DNA of 64,000 bases from Thermodesulfovibrio sp. 3462-1. Its GTDB lineage: Bacteria; Nitrospirota; Thermodesulfovibrionia; Thermodesulfovibrionales; Thermodesulfovibrionaceae. The DNA lies in assembly GCF_040451425.1 (NCBI RefSeq), contig NZ_CP144374.1, positions 930,001 to 994,000 of the forward strand. The letters are read 5' to 3'. The notes beneath the pieces were generated by a model. The model had not been told where the DNA came from. It saw only the letters and a program-made list of their open reading frames with translations, and did not search any database. Positions 17,518 to 27,214 of the stretch are shown piece after piece; within the stretch, counting starts at the first letter, position 1, and every line of letters begins with the position of its first letter. The position numbers and the translations under genes are program-made.

Positions 17518-19589
17518 AAGGGGAAAGCATTTTAGAATTTATTAAAAAATCTGGAAAACCTTTAAGTTTTAAAGAAATATCAGACGCCTTCGGGCTTAAA
17601 GCTTCAGAAAGAAAAAAATTAAAATACACGCTTAAAGAACTTCTTGTACAGGGAAAAATTTTAAGAAATAGAAAAGGACTTTACCTGCCCATAAAAGAGG
17701 CAAAATTAGTAACTGGATTTTTTGAATCTCATAGAAATGGATTTGGTTTTGTAATTCCTGATTCTCCTAAAGAAAGAGATATATTTATACCTCCTCATGC
17801 CACAATGGGAGCAATGCATGCAGACAGAGTAATTGCAAGGCTTGAACAAAGCAGAAAAAGAGAAGGAAGAATAATAAGAATTATTGAAAGAGCTGTTAAA
17901 AAAATTGTTGGTAAAATTGAAAAATCAGGCCAGATTTTTTATATTCAACCAAGAAAGAAAAATATAAGCCAACAAATTGTTGTTGCTCCAGGAGACATTA
18001 AAATTAAACCAGGAGATATTGTTCTTGCTGAAATCACAACTTATCAACCTATGGTTGCAAAAATAGTTAAAGTTTTTGAAAAACCTAAAACTCCTCGGGA
18101 AGACTTAGAAATACTCATATATGAATATGAATTACCAAAAAAGTTTCCAAAAGATGTTGTTAATGCTTCAGAAAAGCTTTTTTTGAAAGGCATCTCAAAA
18201 ACAGAGTTTAAAAATAGGGTAGACCTCAGGGAACTTCCCACTGTAACAATAGATGGAGAAAATGCAAAAGATTTTGACGATGCTGTATCAATAAAAAAAA
18301 CAAGAAATGGTTTTATACTATGGGTTCATATTGCAGATGTAAGTCACTATGTAAAATGGGACTCTCCATTAGATATTGAGGCAAGAAAAAGAGGAACCAG
18401 CGTTTATTTACCAGATAGAGTAATACCAATGCTTCCTCATGAATTAAGTGAAAATCTCTGCAGTTTACTTCCAAAAACTCCAAGACTTACATTTACAGTT
18501 GAAATGCATTTCAATAAGTTAGGTGAAAGGAAACAAAGTCTTTTTTATCCAAGTATAATACAGACAATGGAAAGAATGACCTATACTTCAGTTAAAAAAA
18601 TTCTAATTGATAGAGACAGTGAAGAAATCAAAAAATATAAAGCCCTTGTTCCTCACTTTGAAAAAATGGCTGAATTATGCGAAATACTTAAAAGCAAAAG
18701 GAAAAAAAGAGGTAGCCTTGATTTTGACCTTCCTGAACCAGAAGTTTTACTGGACATAAAAGGAGATCCTATGGGAATAATAAAAGCTGAAAGAAATCTT
18801 GCCCATTTTATTATTGAAGAATTCATGATAGCAGCCAATGAAGCAGTAGCAGAGTTTTTATATTCTAAAGATGTTCCGTGTCTTTACCGTGTTCATGAAG
18901 AACCTGAGACTAATAAAATTCAATATCTTACAAAAATTATTAAAAATTTAGGAATTTTAAAGGAAGATTTAAAACCTTCTGAGTTCCATGAGTTTATTGA
19001 AGTTGTTAAAGAAACACCCTATGAAGAAATAGTAAACTACTTAATTTTAAGAAGTCTAAAACAGGCTCGCTACAGTCCAGAAAATGTAGGACACTTTGGA
19101 TTAGCCTCAGAGTGTTATACCCATTTTACATCTCCAATAAGAAGATATCCTGATCTGGTTGTTCATAGAATCTTAAAAGAATTTTTAAAAAAAGGAAAAA
19201 TATCAAAAGAAAGAAAAAAAGAGCTTGAGAAAATTTTGCCTGACATAGCAATATATAGTTCAAGAATGGAAAGAAGAGCTGATGATGTTGAAAGAGATGC
19301 TATCGAGATAATGAGAGCATGGTTTATGAAAGACAAAATTGGAGAAGAGTTTGAAGGAAGAGTTACAATGGTTACGCCTGAAGGTTTACGAGTCAGACTT
19401 GAGGACTACTATATTGAAGGATTTTTGCCTGTCTCTTACATGACTGATGATTTTTATCAGTTTGACGATAAAAGATACTGTTTAACAGGATTTAAAAGAA
19501 AAAGAAAATTTACAATTGGAACTCCACTTAAAGTAATCCTCTCAAAAGTCAGCATTGAAGAAAGAGAAATAATTTTTGAGCTCCTATAA
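17514..19589 (+). CDS. rnr: Ribonuclease R (RNB-family 3'-5' exoribonuclease)
   Basis: The 691-residue enzyme has an N-terminal winged-helix region (1-60), cold-shock-type OB domains (about 65-215), the catalytic RNB domain with the metal-binding DFDDAVS motif near residue 252, and a C-terminal S1 domain (from about 615). It degrades structured RNA processively from the 3' end. The start is TTG at 17514, overlapping the rodZ-like stop codon (TTGA). The protein lacks the long basic C-terminal tail of enteric RNase R. It ends the plus-strand housekeeping run; the 34-base gap to the convergent YeeE gene holds no clear terminator. Confidence 0.95.
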   Translation: MKGESILEFIKKSGKPLSFKEISDAFGLKASERKKLKYTLKELLVQGKILRNRKGLYLPIKEAKLVTGFFESHRNGFGFVIPDSPKERDIFIPPHATMGAMHADRVIARLEQSRKREGRIIRIIERAVKKIVGKIEKSGQIFYIQPRKKNISQQIVVAPGDIKIKPGDIVLAEITTYQPMVAKIVKVFEKPKTPREDLEILIYEYELPKKFPKDVVNASEKLFLKGISKTEFKNRVDLRELPTVTIDGENAKDFDDAVSIKKTRNGFILWVHIADVSHYVKWDSPLDIEARKRGTSVYLPDRVIPMLPHELSENLCSLLPKTPRLTFTVEMHFNKLGERKQSLFYPSIIQTMERMTYTSVKKILIDRDSEEIKKYKALVPHFEKMAELCEILKSKRKKRGSLDFDLPEPEVLLDIKGDPMGIIKAERNLAHFIIEEFMIAANEAVAEFLYSKDVPCLYRVHEEPETNKIQYLTKIIKNLGILKEDLKPSEFHEFIEVVKETPYEEIVNYLILRSLKQARYSPENVGHFGLASECYTHFTSPIRRYPDLVVHRILKEFLKKGKISKERKKELEKILPDIAIYSSRMERRADDVERDAIEIMRAWFMKDKIGEEFEGRVTMVTPEGLRVRLEDYYIEGFLPVSYMTDDFYQFDDKRYCLTGFKRKRKFTIGTPLKVILSKVSIEEREIIFELL

Positions 19590-19623
19590 ATAAAGCCTCT
19601 CTAATTATCTCATACAAATAAAA

Positions 19624-20151
19624 TTAAAGCCCTCTTTTTTCAAACCACTTAAAAAGAATAAGACTACCTATCGCAAATAAAATAATTATAATCCAATGAT
19701 TCAAACCAAGCAAACTGGATAAAGTAATTTTTCCAAGATCACCCCATGACATGATATTATCCTTTAAGTATGGAAAAACTTCAGCAAAAATTGCTGCTCC
19801 TGTTATCATGCCCAATATTCCCCAGAGCGCATCCATTCTTCCTTCGGCAACAGCTGCAATTGAAGTACCAGGACAGTAACCAATAAGCCCCCATCCAAGA
19901 CCAAAAATAAGTCCTCCTGCAATGGCACTGCCCAGAATTGTTGTTCTTACAGAAAATGTGATTAACCCCAAGTCACTTAAAAGATGTATTCCTATCATGG
20001 CAACAATTATATGTGAAAGCATAAATTTAACAATTGTCATATTTTTTAATCTTAATGCTCCAAGTTGCATATCATATCTGATTACATGAGCTCTTTGAAG
20101 TAAAAAACCAAATAAAATTCCTGTAATGAGTCCATATATTAAAGATGTCAT
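19624..20151 (-). CDS. YeeE/YedE family transporter, second half (Cys-containing)
   Basis: The 175-residue protein has four to five membrane helices and the family motif GYCPGTS near residue 92 (single conserved cysteine). YeeE/YedE proteins include TsuA, which imports thiosulfate through a path lined by conserved cysteines, and selenium-linked YedE members. Full-length family members have two such repeats; here the repeats are on two genes. Its ATG overlaps the TGA stop of the preceding gene when that gene's internal TGA is read through, so the two halves are coupled and probably form one transporter. Substrate is inferred as a reduced sulfur (or selenium) oxyanion. Confidence 0.88.
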   Translation of the reverse strand: MTSLIYGLITGILFGFLLQRAHVIRYDMQLGALRLKNMTIVKFMLSHIIVAMIGIHLLSDLGLITFSVRTTILGSAIAGGLIFGLGWGLIGYCPGTSIAAVAEGRMDALWGILGMITGAAIFAEVFPYLKDNIMSWGDLGKITLSSLLGLNHWIIIILFAIGSLILFKWFEKRGL

Positions 20152-20666
20152 TTTTTACCTCCATAGAGTATTTTTGCACTAATTATTCCACCTATAAAAA
20201 AGCAAATTATAGCAATATATCCTACAACTGCAAGCTGAACAGAACTGCTCAGCCCATGCCCACTTGTTCAACCACCTGCAAGTCTTGCTCCAAACATTGT
20301 AATCATTCCTCCAAAAAATGCCACCACAGCTCGTTTAAAAGGGTTCGCTCCAAATCTATTTTGCCACATCTCAGGTACCCATCTGATATTAAAATCTTTT
20401 GAAATAACCGCGGCAACTAAAGAACCTATAAAAATTCCTGCTAAAAACATAACCTGCCAATCTATCTGGGGAGGAAAAGCTGAAAAATAATCCATTTCTT
20501 CTACTCTCTTTGGTAGAAACAGACTTTCTATTGCACCTGCCATTCTTACAAAGGTTGTTGATGCACCAAGAAAATGTCCAGATATCCAGACGGAAAGAAT
20601 TGATACAAGCCCGCTTAAAGCTCCTGTTAAATAAGGATTCCATGCTTTGTTTGATGAACTCATCAT
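20148..20666 (-). CDS. YeeE/YedE family transporter, first half, putative selenoprotein (in-frame TGA)
   Basis: The frame from 20666 stops at TGA (20270-20268) right after GARLAGG. Reading on in the same frame gives TSGHGLSSSVQL and a further membrane helix, ending at a TGA that overlaps the next start (ATGA). In YeeE/YedE proteins this position is the cysteine of the GGCTSGHG motif, so TGA stands exactly where a catalytic or relay cysteine is expected. A SECIS-like hairpin follows 14 bases later. The full product would be 172 residues with Sec at residue 133 and about four to five membrane helices. The gene lies 10 bases after the chemoreceptor gene. The alternatives are a nonsense mutation or a sequencing error; intact downstream coding and coupling argue against both. 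Confidence 0.8.
20234..20253 (-). promoter_or_regulatory. Candidate bacterial SECIS element
   Basis: On the minus strand GCTGAGCA pairs with TGTTCAGC over eight base pairs (one G-U) around the apical loop GUUC. The loop starts 22 bases after the in-frame TGA, inside the 16-37 base range known for bacterial SECIS elements, and begins with G as those loops usually do. It lies within coding sequence, as bacterial SECIS elements must. Confidence 0.65.
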
Positions 20667-20676
20667 AGACCTCTTA

Positions 20677-22260
20677 TTAAATTTTAAAGTACTCTACAGT
20701 TTCATCAAGATTCTTTACCTCTTCATAAAGCTTTTTTGAAATTGTTCTCACTGCCTCAATCATTTTTACTGTACTGTCAATATTTATTTTTATGGTTTCC
20801 ATATTATTCGCAATCTCCTCACTTGTTGCAGAAAGCTCTTCTGTAGCAGCAGCAATTCTCTGAATCATATCCATAGCGACTGCCGTAGCAGACACAATCT
20901 CATCAAGAGCTTTCATAGCATTATTGGCAAGAGAAACTCCTCCCTCTGCCTGTTTACTGCTTTGATTCATTGCATCAACAGAGGCATTGGATCTTGATTG
21001 AATGTTTCTTATTTTTTCAGCAATTTCTTCTGTAGCCTTTGCAGTTCTCTCAGCAAGTTTGCGAACCTCATCGGCAACCACAGCAAAGCCCCTACCCTGT
21101 TCTCCTGCTCTTGCAGCCTCAATAGCTGCATTCAAAGCAAGCAGATTTGTCTGATCCGCAATATCTTTTATTGTTAAAACAATTTCTCCAATTTCCTGTG
21201 AACTCTGACCAAGCTCTTCAATTGTGACTGCTGCAGATTTAATGGATCTGGCAATTTCAATCATGGCATTTGCTGCCTTTTCAACAGTTGTCTTACCTTT
21301 TTGGGCAGTCTCATTTGCCTGTTTGGCTGATTCAGAGGCAGAAGCCGCATTTTTAGCAACGTCAATTATTGTCTGCGAAATCTCTGTGGAAGCTGATGCC
21401 ATGTGGTCAATGCGAGAGAGTTGCTCATGGGAATTTTTCTCCAAGTTATCTGTTTCACTGGAAAGAGAATTTACAATATTGTTTGTATTTTTTACGATAT
21501 CTCTAATTCTTCCAATTGTCCCTCTCAGACTTCCAACAATTTTTTGATATATTTCTCCAATTAAATCACAAGCTTCTGATTTTTCCTCTCTAAGGTCACC
21601 CTGCTCAAGTTTTGTAAAACAACTGAGAGCAGAGGACATATTCCTTTTATAGGCTCTGTAGGAATAATAAAGCAAAAAACTTAATCCAAGCAGAGAAATG
21701 AATAATACAGCTGAATAAATTATGGAGTCTCTCTTTCTCACACTTGCAACTTCCTGATTTAATTTTTCAAATTCTTTTTTATGAGATTCTGTCAATTTAA
21801 AAATTAAATCTTTTATTTCTCTCCACAACTTAGTTTCCTCAACAATTTTTTGCGCTGCCTCATCCTTCTTACCTTCAACAGCAAGTTGCTGGATTTCCAT
21901 TTTCTTTGCATGGTCCTGTTGCCATAGCTGGGCTATTTTCTTTAACTCTGACTGAAATTCTCCTGTTGTAAGTTTAATAGCCTCTTCATTTGCTTTCATA
22001 AAGTTTTGATGAGCATTTTGATAGTTTTTCTTTGCGGTTTCATCCTTTGGATTTATAAATACATTTCTTGTTGCCTGTCCTGTTTGAAGTCCCAGAGCAT
22101 ACATATCATTGAGGGCAATAAGAATATTTAAATCCTTCTTCGTAAGTTTTTCTATTCTCTGTTGAAATCCTCGTTCATTAAAATAGGATAAAATAAAGAG
22201 TCCTGCAAGGACTATCAGAATCATAATATTGATAAACTGAAGCAATCTTTTTACATTCAT
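20677..22260 (-). CDS. Methyl-accepting chemotaxis protein
   Basis: The 527-residue receptor has a membrane helix at 7-25, an extracytoplasmic four-helix-bundle-like sensor (about 26-185), a second membrane helix near 185-202, and a short linker. The cytoplasmic signalling domain centres on the hairpin tip [20 protein letters not shown] near residue 375. The HAMP region is poorly defined. There is no C-terminal pentapeptide for CheR/CheB tethering. It is the first gene of an operon with the two YeeE/YedE genes (10-base gap), so it may sense the same compound that the transporter imports. The ligand is not evident from sequence. Confidence 0.94.
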   Translation of the reverse strand: MNVKRLLQFINIMILIVLAGLFILSYFNERGFQQRIEKLTKKDLNILIALNDMYALGLQTGQATRNVFINPKDETAKKNYQNAHQNFMKANEEAIKLTTGEFQSELKKIAQLWQQDHAKKMEIQQLAVEGKKDEAAQKIVEETKLWREIKDLIFKLTESHKKEFEKLNQEVASVRKRDSIIYSAVLFISLLGLSFLLYYSYRAYKRNMSSALSCFTKLEQGDLREEKSEACDLIGEIYQKIVGSLRGTIGRIRDIVKNTNNIVNSLSSETDNLEKNSHEQLSRIDHMASASTEISQTIIDVAKNAASASESAKQANETAQKGKTTVEKAANAMIEIARSIKSAAVTIEELGQSSQEIGEIVLTIKDIADQTNLLALNAAIEAARAGEQGRGFAVVADEVRKLAERTAKATEEIAEKIRNIQSRSNASVDAMNQSSKQAEGGVSLANNAMKALDEIVSATAVAMDMIQRIAAATEELSATSEEIANNMETIKINIDSTVKMIEAVRTISKKLYEEVKNLDETVEYFKI

Positions 22261-22289
22261 TTTTTACCTCCAATTTATAAAATTTATTA

Positions 22290-22298
22290 ATTATACCA
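22290..22298 (-). promoter_or_regulatory. Extended -10 promoter for the chemoreceptor operon
   Basis: The minus strand carries TGGTATAAT, a perfect -10 with the TG extension, 30 bases before the chemoreceptor start and in the short gap after nuoN. A TTGACA is present but only 10 bases upstream of the -10, so it is not a proper -35; the usual -35 position is a T run. Confidence 0.5.
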
Positions 22299-22320
22299 TT
22301 AAAATTGTCAAAAAAAAAGT

Positions 22321-23697
22321 TTACATAATAACATTAGGAATTATTCCTGTAATCAGGATGACGGCTGCATTTAAAGCTATTGCCACTTTTAAATTGGAAG
22401 GAATAAGGTATTCAAACTGTATTTGCTGCTGTGCATTTAAAAAAAACATTTTTACAGCTATTCTCAGATAGTAGTATGCTGAAAGTATACTAAATATAAT
22501 TCCAACAAGAGCAACCCAGATATAGCCGGAATGAATCACAGACTTAAAAACTAAAAACTTTGCAATAAATCCTCCAAAAGGTGGAATGCCCGAAAGGGAA
22601 AAGAGAAAAGCAAGCATACAGAGAGCCAGAGATAGATTAAAATTTGAAATTCCTCTGTATCCTTCTATTTTTTCACCTTCAGGTAGAGCTAAAACAACTG
22701 CAAAAGCTCCAATATTCATGAAAGCATAAACCATCATGTAGAAAACTATTGAGTTCAATCCTTCCTGTGAGCAGGCAATTACTGCCAGCATTACATATCC
22801 AGCATGGGCTATAGAGGAGTATGCAAGGAGTCTTTTAATGTTATTCTGTCTTAAAGCAAGAATGTTTCCTGTTGCCATTGTAAGAATTGCAATAAAAACA
22901 AGAGGTGCGAGCCAGAGTTGAACATTTCCACTGAATGCTTCAAAAACTATCCTCCCTAATGCACCCACTGCTGCAGCCTTAGGACTAACTGACATAAAAG
23001 CCGTGATTGTTGTTGGTGCGCCCTCATAAACATCTGGTGACCACTGATGAAAGGGAGCGCAACCTGCTTTAAAAGCAAGAGCTGTTATTATTGCCATTGT
23101 TCCCATGTAGTGATAAATTGTTATATCTGAATTATTTTTCAAAAAATTCGCTATACTGTAAAAAGTGGTTGTTCCAGTTACTCCATAAATGGCTGCTATC
23201 CCAAAAAGAAATATGGCTGATGCAAAGCTTCCCAGAACATAATACTTCAATGAAGCTTCATTGGACTTCAAATCAGAAAGAACAAATCCTGAAAGAAGAT
23301 ATACACAAAGCGACATAAACTCCACTGAGAGAAAAAGAGGAATAAAATCCTTTGATGAAACAATAAGCATCATGGCAAGTGTGCTTAAAAGCATAAGTAG
23401 AGAGTACTCATAAAAGATTTCATTCTTGATCTTTTCATATCTCAGAGAAATTAAGGTGCACAGAAAAAGACTCAAAAGGAAGACTAACTTCAGTCCTTGA
23501 CTTAAGTTGTCTGCAACAAACATATTGTTAAAAGCAGTGCCATAATCACTGAATAAAATAAAAGAGGTGATAAGTGAAATTGTCATTACCATGATGCCTG
23601 TTATGTATCTATTTTTTATAAATAAGCCTATCACAAAGTAGATGAGGAAAAGTATGGTGAAAACTATCTCTGGCAAAAGTGGCAAATATTGATCCAT
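22321..23697 (-). CDS. nuoN: Complex I antiporter-like subunit NuoN
   Basis: The 458-residue protein has about 14 membrane helices. The proton-channel residues are in place: Glu126 (FLSVEFMS) in helix 5 and Lys210 (ALAFKAGCAPFHQW) in helix 7, followed by the conserved lysine in SVSPKAAAVG. NuoN is the antiporter-like subunit nearest the quinone module. It is the last gene of the long nuo operon; the chemoreceptor promoter follows it. Confidence 0.94.
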   Translation of the reverse strand: MDQYLPLLPEIVFTILFLIYFVIGLFIKNRYITGIMVMTISLITSFILFSDYGTAFNNMFVADNLSQGLKLVFLLSLFLCTLISLRYEKIKNEIFYEYSLLMLLSTLAMMLIVSSKDFIPLFLSVEFMSLCVYLLSGFVLSDLKSNEASLKYYVLGSFASAIFLFGIAAIYGVTGTTTFYSIANFLKNNSDITIYHYMGTMAIITALAFKAGCAPFHQWSPDVYEGAPTTITAFMSVSPKAAAVGALGRIVFEAFSGNVQLWLAPLVFIAILTMATGNILALRQNNIKRLLAYSSIAHAGYVMLAVIACSQEGLNSIVFYMMVYAFMNIGAFAVVLALPEGEKIEGYRGISNFNLSLALCMLAFLFSLSGIPPFGGFIAKFLVFKSVIHSGYIWVALVGIIFSILSAYYYLRIAVKMFFLNAQQQIQFEYLIPSNLKVAIALNAAVILITGIIPNVIM

Positions 23698-23710
23698 TCT
23701 GCTACACCTC

Positions 23711-25204
23711 CTATTTCATAGTAAAATTAACTGAAGTTGATAAAGAATCCAATAAATGCTTGATTGATGTATCCATAAAACTCAGTGGTAGTGAAGGTTG
23801 AAATCCAATGAATAAAACTAAAAAAACAAGAGGGATAAACATCAAGGCTTCCCTTAAATTTAAATCATGAAGATGTTCTTTTATTTCTGGTTTGACTTCA
23901 TTGAAAACAACTCTGTAGTAGAGCCATATCATATATGTTGCACCAAGAGCTATGCCCAGAATTAATGGAGCGCCTACATAAAAACTGCTTTTGAAAGCAC
24001 CGAGCATAACAAGAAATTCTCCTATAAATGAGTTTGTTCCTGGAAAACCGATTGAGGCTGCTGAAAAAAAAGTATAAAAAAGGACAAAGATAGGAACTAC
24101 TTTCCCGAATCCACCGTATTTTACAAGTTCTCTTGTATGGGTTCTCTCATAAATTACACCTATACACATAAATAGTGCTCCAGTTACAATTCCGTGATTT
24201 ATCATCTGAAGTATTCCTCCTTGCATGGCTGGTTCGTTAAGTGAAAAAATTCCGAGAGTGACAAATCCCATATGGCTTACACTTGAGTAGGCAATAAGTC
24301 TTTTAAAATCAGTTTGCATAAGTGTTACAAAAGCTCCGTAAATTATTGCAGTAAGGGATAGAAGCTGCATAAAAAGCTTCAAACTCACTGTAGCATCAGG
24401 GCAGAAGGGTATTGAAAATCTTACAAATCCGTATCCTCCAATTTTAAGTAAAATACCAGCCAGAATAACACTTCCTGCAGTTGGTGCCTCTGTATGAGCA
24501 TCAGGAAGCCATGTATGAAAGGGAAACATTGGGACCTTGACTGCAAAGGCAGCAAAAAAGGCAAAAAATAGCCAGTATTGGAAATCTACAGGAAATTTTA
24601 TCTTCGAAAGTTCAACCACATCAAAGGTTTTACCTGCCATAAAGTAGAGACTGATAATTCCAATAAGCATAATAACACTTCCTGCAAAGGTAAAAAGAAC
24701 AAATTTAATAGAGGCATAAATTCTATTAGCACTTCCCCAGATTCCAATGAGTAGAAACATTGGAATTAACATGGCTTCATAAAATACATAAAAAAGAAGT
24801 AAATCCATAGCACAGAAGATACCTATCATTGCCGTTTCCATTATGAGAATCATTGAGTAAAAGAGTTTAACTCTTTCATGTATAGCACTCCATGAGACAG
24901 CTACACATAAAATGCTTATAATTAAAGTGAGCAAAATAAATAGAATGCTTATACCATCAACACCCATTTTATAATAAGCATTTATTGGAGGAATCCAGTT
25001 GTAAGTTTCCACAAACTGAAAAGATGGATTTGATTTATCAAAGTTAGTAAAGATAGGAATTGATATTATTAAGTTCATAACAGTTGTAGTAAGTGCTGCG
25101 TATCTTACAGCCATGTCATTTTTAAGCAAAATAATAAAGAGAACTCCAATAAGAGGAAAGAATGTTACTATTGAAAGTATTGGATAAGAAACTGTCTCAA
25201 TCAT
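23711..25204 (-). CDS. nuoM: Complex I antiporter-like subunit NuoM
   Basis: The 497-residue, roughly 14-helix protein carries the expected pump residues: Glu143 (FYEAMLIP), Lys223 (FAVKVPMFPFHTWLPDAH) and Lys254 (GILLKIGGYG). It is the central proton-pumping subunit of the membrane arm. It lies between the NuoL-like gene and nuoN with gaps of about a dozen bases. Confidence 0.95.
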   Translation of the reverse strand: MIETVSYPILSIVTFFPLIGVLFIILLKNDMAVRYAALTTTVMNLIISIPIFTNFDKSNPSFQFVETYNWIPPINAYYKMGVDGISILFILLTLIISILCVAVSWSAIHERVKLFYSMILIMETAMIGIFCAMDLLLFYVFYEAMLIPMFLLIGIWGSANRIYASIKFVLFTFAGSVIMLIGIISLYFMAGKTFDVVELSKIKFPVDFQYWLFFAFFAAFAVKVPMFPFHTWLPDAHTEAPTAGSVILAGILLKIGGYGFVRFSIPFCPDATVSLKLFMQLLSLTAIIYGAFVTLMQTDFKRLIAYSSVSHMGFVTLGIFSLNEPAMQGGILQMINHGIVTGALFMCIGVIYERTHTRELVKYGGFGKVVPIFVLFYTFFSAASIGFPGTNSFIGEFLVMLGAFKSSFYVGAPLILGIALGATYMIWLYYRVVFNEVKPEIKEHLHDLNLREALMFIPLVFLVLFIGFQPSLPLSFMDTSIKHLLDSLSTSVNFTMK

Positions 25205-25215
25205 GCCTCACTCCT

Positions 25216-26985
25216 TTAAATAACTATTGGAATTAAAATTATCAAAATCAGCATTATAATGCCTATAACCATGAAAAAGGCGTAATCATGGGCTTTTCCA
25301 GTTTGAATTATCTTTACTGTATCACTTAGTGTCATAGAACCTTTTGCCATTCCATTGTATGTTCCATCAACTCCTGAAGTATCAATAATTTTAAGCCAGC
25401 GAGCCATTTTCAGAACAGGCTTGATAACCATAAATTCATAAGCCTCGCCAATTATGTTGTATTCAATCTTTGCAAAAAATTTTGCAAACTTCATAAAAAT
25501 TGCTGCTTCTTTTCTATAAAACCAATCTACATCAAGATTTATGGATCTTATTTCAGGTGGATATATTCCTGAAAGCACAAGAAGTGTAAAAGCTAAAGCT
25601 GAAAAAGCAAGCAGATGTGCTTGGTCTATAATATGAGCTGCGGTATAAGGTTCATAATCAACAGGATATGGAAGAATGGAATAAATCAAACCAGGCAACA
25701 CCCCAATGACGATACACAGAAATGAAGCTAAACCCATAGCAATCAACATATGTTTAGGTGCTTCTTTTGTTCTTATTCCCGAGTCATAGCTAAAAAAGGC
25801 AAAAAATGGAATTTTTATACCTGAATAAATAAAAACACCAACTGAAGCAAATAAGAGCGCAATCCATACGAAAAGCATTCCACTGTCTGCTACAGCTGAA
25901 ACTATCATTAATTTACTTACAAAACCATTTGTAAAAGGCACACCCGATATAGATGCAGCTCCAACAATGCACAAAATAGTTGTAATTGGCATTGATTTAT
26001 ATAAACCACCTAAATCAGTAGCATTTATTTTCCCTGTGCGGTATAAAACAGCTCCCATTGCCATAAAAAGCAATGCCATATAAAGAGTTTGACAAAAAGC
26101 ATAAGCTATTGTTCCGTTTAAAGACAGCTGGGTCCCTATTGCAATCCCTATAATCATGAATCCAAGCTGGGCAATAATGCTGTAAGAGAGAACTCTTCTG
26201 AGATTGTTCTCAATAATTCCATAAAAAGTTGGAAAGACAACCATTATTACTCCAATATATATTAGAAATTCAGTTCCAGCAAATCCTCTTGAAAAAACAT
26301 AAACTGCTGCATTAGTTGTAAAAGTTGAGAGAAAAACTGTTCCTGTTTCAGTAGATTCAGGATAAGCATCTGGTAGCCATCCATGAAGGAGAGGAAAAGC
26401 TGCGGTTGTTCCAAAACCAAGAAATATGAGCCATGAACCTAAACCATTTAACTCCATATGATTGAAAAGTAAAGAACCTATCTCATGATAATGAATCTTT
26501 ATTCCACCATAAAGAAGTAGCCCACCGAATAGATGAATCATGATATATCTCATTCCAGCACTGAAAGCTGCTTTTGTTCTTGCAGAGAAAACTAAAAAAG
26601 CAGCTGCGAATGCCATTATTTGCCAGAATATAAATAGCGTTACAAAATCTCCAGCAAAAATAGCACCCTGTGCACTGCCTGCATACACAAAAGCTGATAC
26701 TAAATGGAGATTGTCTTTTACATGAAGACTATATATGGATGAAATAAAAGTTATGATTGCAAAGATGTAACCAAAGGCAAGTGAGAGTTTATCAACTTTT
26801 CCAAATATAAGTTCATAGTCAAGTACATTGACTTTCCAGTAAACACCCTCGGAAAGGTTGAAAAGATATAAAACCGTAAGCAATGGGAGAACAATCATAT
26901 AAATCTGTTTTGTTCTTCCCTTAAGAAGCGGAAGTATTAGAGAACCTGCTATGAGAATCAAAGCAGGTGGTATTAAATTAATCAT
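25216..26985 (-). CDS. nuoL: NuoL-like subunit with lateral-helix tail but lost channel residues
   Basis: The 589-residue protein has the NuoL overall layout. Its C-terminus has the long amphipathic segment and final anchoring helix (DTVKIIQTGKAHDYAFF) that form the lateral arm of NuoL. At the key channel positions it is degenerate: the helix-5 glutamate is Gln122 (FWQIMAF), the helix-7 lysine is Thr194 (seven residues before the His of HGWLPDAY), and the helix-8 lysine/histidine site is Asn225. The SK pair of the later half (GFVSKLM) is kept. It probably still clamps the membrane arm but may not pump through the N-terminal half-channel. It overlaps the 78-residue gene by eight bases. Confidence 0.8.
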   Translation of the reverse strand: MINLIPPALILIAGSLILPLLKGRTKQIYMIVLPLLTVLYLFNLSEGVYWKVNVLDYELIFGKVDKLSLAFGYIFAIITFISSIYSLHVKDNLHLVSAFVYAGSAQGAIFAGDFVTLFIFWQIMAFAAAFLVFSARTKAAFSAGMRYIMIHLFGGLLLYGGIKIHYHEIGSLLFNHMELNGLGSWLIFLGFGTTAAFPLLHGWLPDAYPESTETGTVFLSTFTTNAAVYVFSRGFAGTEFLIYIGVIMVVFPTFYGIIENNLRRVLSYSIIAQLGFMIIGIAIGTQLSLNGTIAYAFCQTLYMALLFMAMGAVLYRTGKINATDLGGLYKSMPITTILCIVGAASISGVPFTNGFVSKLMIVSAVADSGMLFVWIALLFASVGVFIYSGIKIPFFAFFSYDSGIRTKEAPKHMLIAMGLASFLCIVIGVLPGLIYSILPYPVDYEPYTAAHIIDQAHLLAFSALAFTLLVLSGIYPPEIRSINLDVDWFYRKEAAIFMKFAKFFAKIEYNIIGEAYEFMVIKPVLKMARWLKIIDTSGVDGTYNGMAKGSMTLSDTVKIIQTGKAHDYAFFMVIGIIMLILIILIPIVI

Positions 26986-27214
26986 TATAGTAATCCTCCC
27001 TTCTCATAACAATTGGTCTGAGGATGTATTTAGCAACCAAAACAATTAATATACATGCCACAAGACCATATGCTCCATAAAAACATGGATAACCATCAAA
27101 TCCAAAGTAGGCATGCTTGTGAATAAAAGGGTCAACTATTATCAGAATCCCAATGAATAAAAAGAAAAAAGTGAGAATCTTTTTTAAATTCCTGCTCATT
27201 TTTTTATTTTCCAT
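26978..27214 (-). CDS. Small two-helix membrane protein (78 aa) in nuo operon
   Basis: The 78-residue protein has a basic N-terminus and two membrane helices (about 12-29 and 45-64). Between them lies an aromatic loop, HAYFGFDGYPCFYGAYG; the C-terminus is acidic and Tyr-rich (REDYYND). I recall similar small proteins beside MrpD-like transporters in other bacteria, but cannot confirm this here. Its start follows the stop of the 44-residue gene without a gap, and it overlaps the NuoL-like gene by eight bases. It is probably an extra membrane-arm subunit or assembly factor. Confidence 0.8.
   Translation of the reverse strand: MENKKMSRNLKKILTFFFLFIGILIIVDPFIHKHAYFGFDGYPCFYGAYGLVACILIVLVAKYILRPIVMRREDYYND

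Noticed and set aside
20145-20402. Plus-strand 85-codon frame over the YeeE region
   Set aside because: It is a shadow of the membrane-protein gene on the other strand, with Ser/Cys-rich low-complexity composition.
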